Below are positions 20,256 through 21,049 of a stretch of 21,049 nucleotides of DNA, in pieces (the stretch's first letter is position 1; every line of letters begins with the position of its first letter). The notes beneath the pieces are model-generated. The model did no database searches. It was not told the DNA's origin and saw only the letters and a program-made list of their open reading frames with translations. The translations under genes were made by a program, and so were the position numbers. Source of the DNA: Oscillospiraceae bacterium (GTDB lineage: Bacteria > Bacillota > Clostridia > Oscillospirales > Oscillospiraceae); the NCBI GenBank assembly GCA_016297855.1, contig JAEDFW010000015.1:1-21049 (forward strand), in the 5' to 3' direction.

Positions 20256-21049
20256 ATGTTTACGAAACTGCTTGACGCGCTGAAGGCCACCCGCCGTACC
20301 ATCGTCTTTACCGAAGGCCCCGACGCCCGTATTCTTGAGGCTGCCAGCCGTCTGATGAAGGAAGACCTGATGGACGTGATCCTGATCGGCAATGTCGATG
20401 AGGTCAAGGCTGCTGCTGAGAAGGGCAACTTCTGCATCTGCAAGGCGCAGATCATCGATCCGGCCACCTACGAGGGCATGGATGAGATGGTCGCCAAGAT
20501 GGTCGAGTTGCGCAAGGGCAAAATGACGGAAGAAGAGTGCCGCGCGGCTCTCGCCAAGGGCAACTACTTCGGCACCATGCTCGTCAAGATGGGCAAGGCC
20601 GACGCACTGCTTGGCGGCGCGACCTACTCCACTGCCGACACCGTCCGTCCGGCGCTGCAGCTCATCAAGACCAAGAAGGGCGCGCACCTCGTTTCGTCTT
20701 CCTTCATTCTCTACCGCGAAGGCAAGGATGGCCCGGAAAAGTACTGCATGGGCGACTGCGCCATCAACATCGACTATCCCGACACCGTCGACAAGGCTAC
20801 CGGCGAAGTCACCTTCTCCGGCGCGCAGAAGCTGGCCGAGGTTGCGGTGGAATCCGCCCGCACGGCTTCGTTCTTCGGTATCGACCCGAAGGTCGCCATG
20901 CTGAGCTTCTCCACCAAGGGCTCTGGCAAGGGCGGCACGGTCAAGCTCAGCCATGACGCTACCGCCATCGCCAAAGAGCTGGCTCCCGAGCTTGCCATCG
21001 ACGGCGAAATGCAGTTTGACGCGGCGGTCTCCCCTGTCGTCGGTCAGCT
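20256..21049 (+). CDS. pta: Phosphate acetyltransferase, N-terminal 264 residues, truncated by window end
   Basis: Pta interconverts acetyl-CoA and acetyl phosphate in the cytoplasm; with acetate kinase it yields ATP in fermenting bacteria. The frame is open from ATG 20256 to the window end, about 80% of the usual 325-335 residues. Family stretches are clear: RTIVFTEGPDARILEAA (14-30), NYFGTMLVKMGKADALLGGA (103-122), STADTVRPALQLIKTKKG (125-142), GDCAINIDYPD (166-176), FFGIDPKVAMLSFSTKGS (206-223) and DGEMQFDAA (249-257). The DGEMQFDAA and STADTVRPALQ stretches favour phosphate acetyltransferase over phosphate butyryltransferase. SD GGAGGG is nine bases upstream. It has its own promoter and is unrelated to the envelope operon. 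Confidence 0.93.
   Translation, partial: MFTKLLDALKATRRTIVFTEGPDARILEAASRLMKEDLMDVILIGNVDEVKAAAEKGNFCICKAQIIDPATYEGMDEMVAKMVELRKGKMTEEECRAALAKGNYFGTMLVKMGKADALLGGATYSTADTVRPALQLIKTKKGAHLVSSSFILYREGKDGPEKYCMGDCAINIDYPDTVDKATGEVTFSGAQKLAEVAVESARTASFFGIDPKVAMLSFSTKGSGKGGTVKLSHDATAIAKELAPELAIDGEMQFDAAVSPVVGQ

Overview
The window looks like chromosomal DNA of a GC-rich, low-to-moderately complex Gram-positive gut-type Clostridia, probably Oscillospirales (inference). The reasons are strong AAGGAGG-type ribosome binding sites, Cys-rich lipobox signal peptides, a complete dlt set, a CotH/DUF4956/VTC cluster of the kind seen in Bacillota, and HTH and MerR regulators typical of that group. No rRNA, tRNA, CRISPR array, transposase, integrase or attachment site is visible.

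Bases 1-11591 form one tightly packed plus-strand transcription unit: 13 complete genes plus the tail of a 14th, with gaps of 7-25 bp or short overlaps, ending at a 15-bp stem terminator. In order it encodes: the end of a small protein; a lipoprotein (81-593); a transglutaminase-like lipoprotein; DltA, DltB, DltC and DltD; a hidden DltX-like microprotein overlapping the end of dltD; a second small lipoprotein paralogous to the first genes; a secreted C39-like papain-fold protein; a membrane-anchored protein of unknown function; a second transglutaminase-like lipoprotein with wall-binding-like repeats; an AlgI-type MBOAT acyltransferase; and an AlgX/AlgJ-type SGNH protein. The central observation is that this unit carries two complete MBOAT-to-SGNH acyl export routes. 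Both end in the same C-terminal signature, F-[IV]-Y-x-[EQ]-F. In the Dlt route it is on a separate microprotein (FVYSEF); in the second route it is fused to the C-terminus of the MBOAT (FIYAQF). Three exported papain-fold proteins are embedded around them, suggesting a composite machine for acylating and processing the cell envelope.

Bases 11637-12416 hold a convergent MerR/TipAS-type regulator with its own 19-bp-spacer promoter and operator. Bases 12553-13551 encode a DUF4349 membrane lipoprotein.

Bases 13632-19030 are on the minus strand. A response regulator and histidine kinase (ATGA-coupled) end at a textbook terminator (17059-17089). They are followed by a separate VTC-domain / DUF4956 / CotH-kinase operon with its own extended -10 promoter and candidate operator half-sites. 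The two-component system probably controls that operon or itself.

Bases 19031-19338 are a divergent regulatory region with a phased array of CAACC/GGTTG sites. It precedes an XRE regulator fused to a beta-solenoid of six 15-residue repeats with a cysteine in each rung. The window ends inside pta (phosphate acetyltransferase), which starts at 20256 behind a good promoter and a 7-bp leader hairpin.
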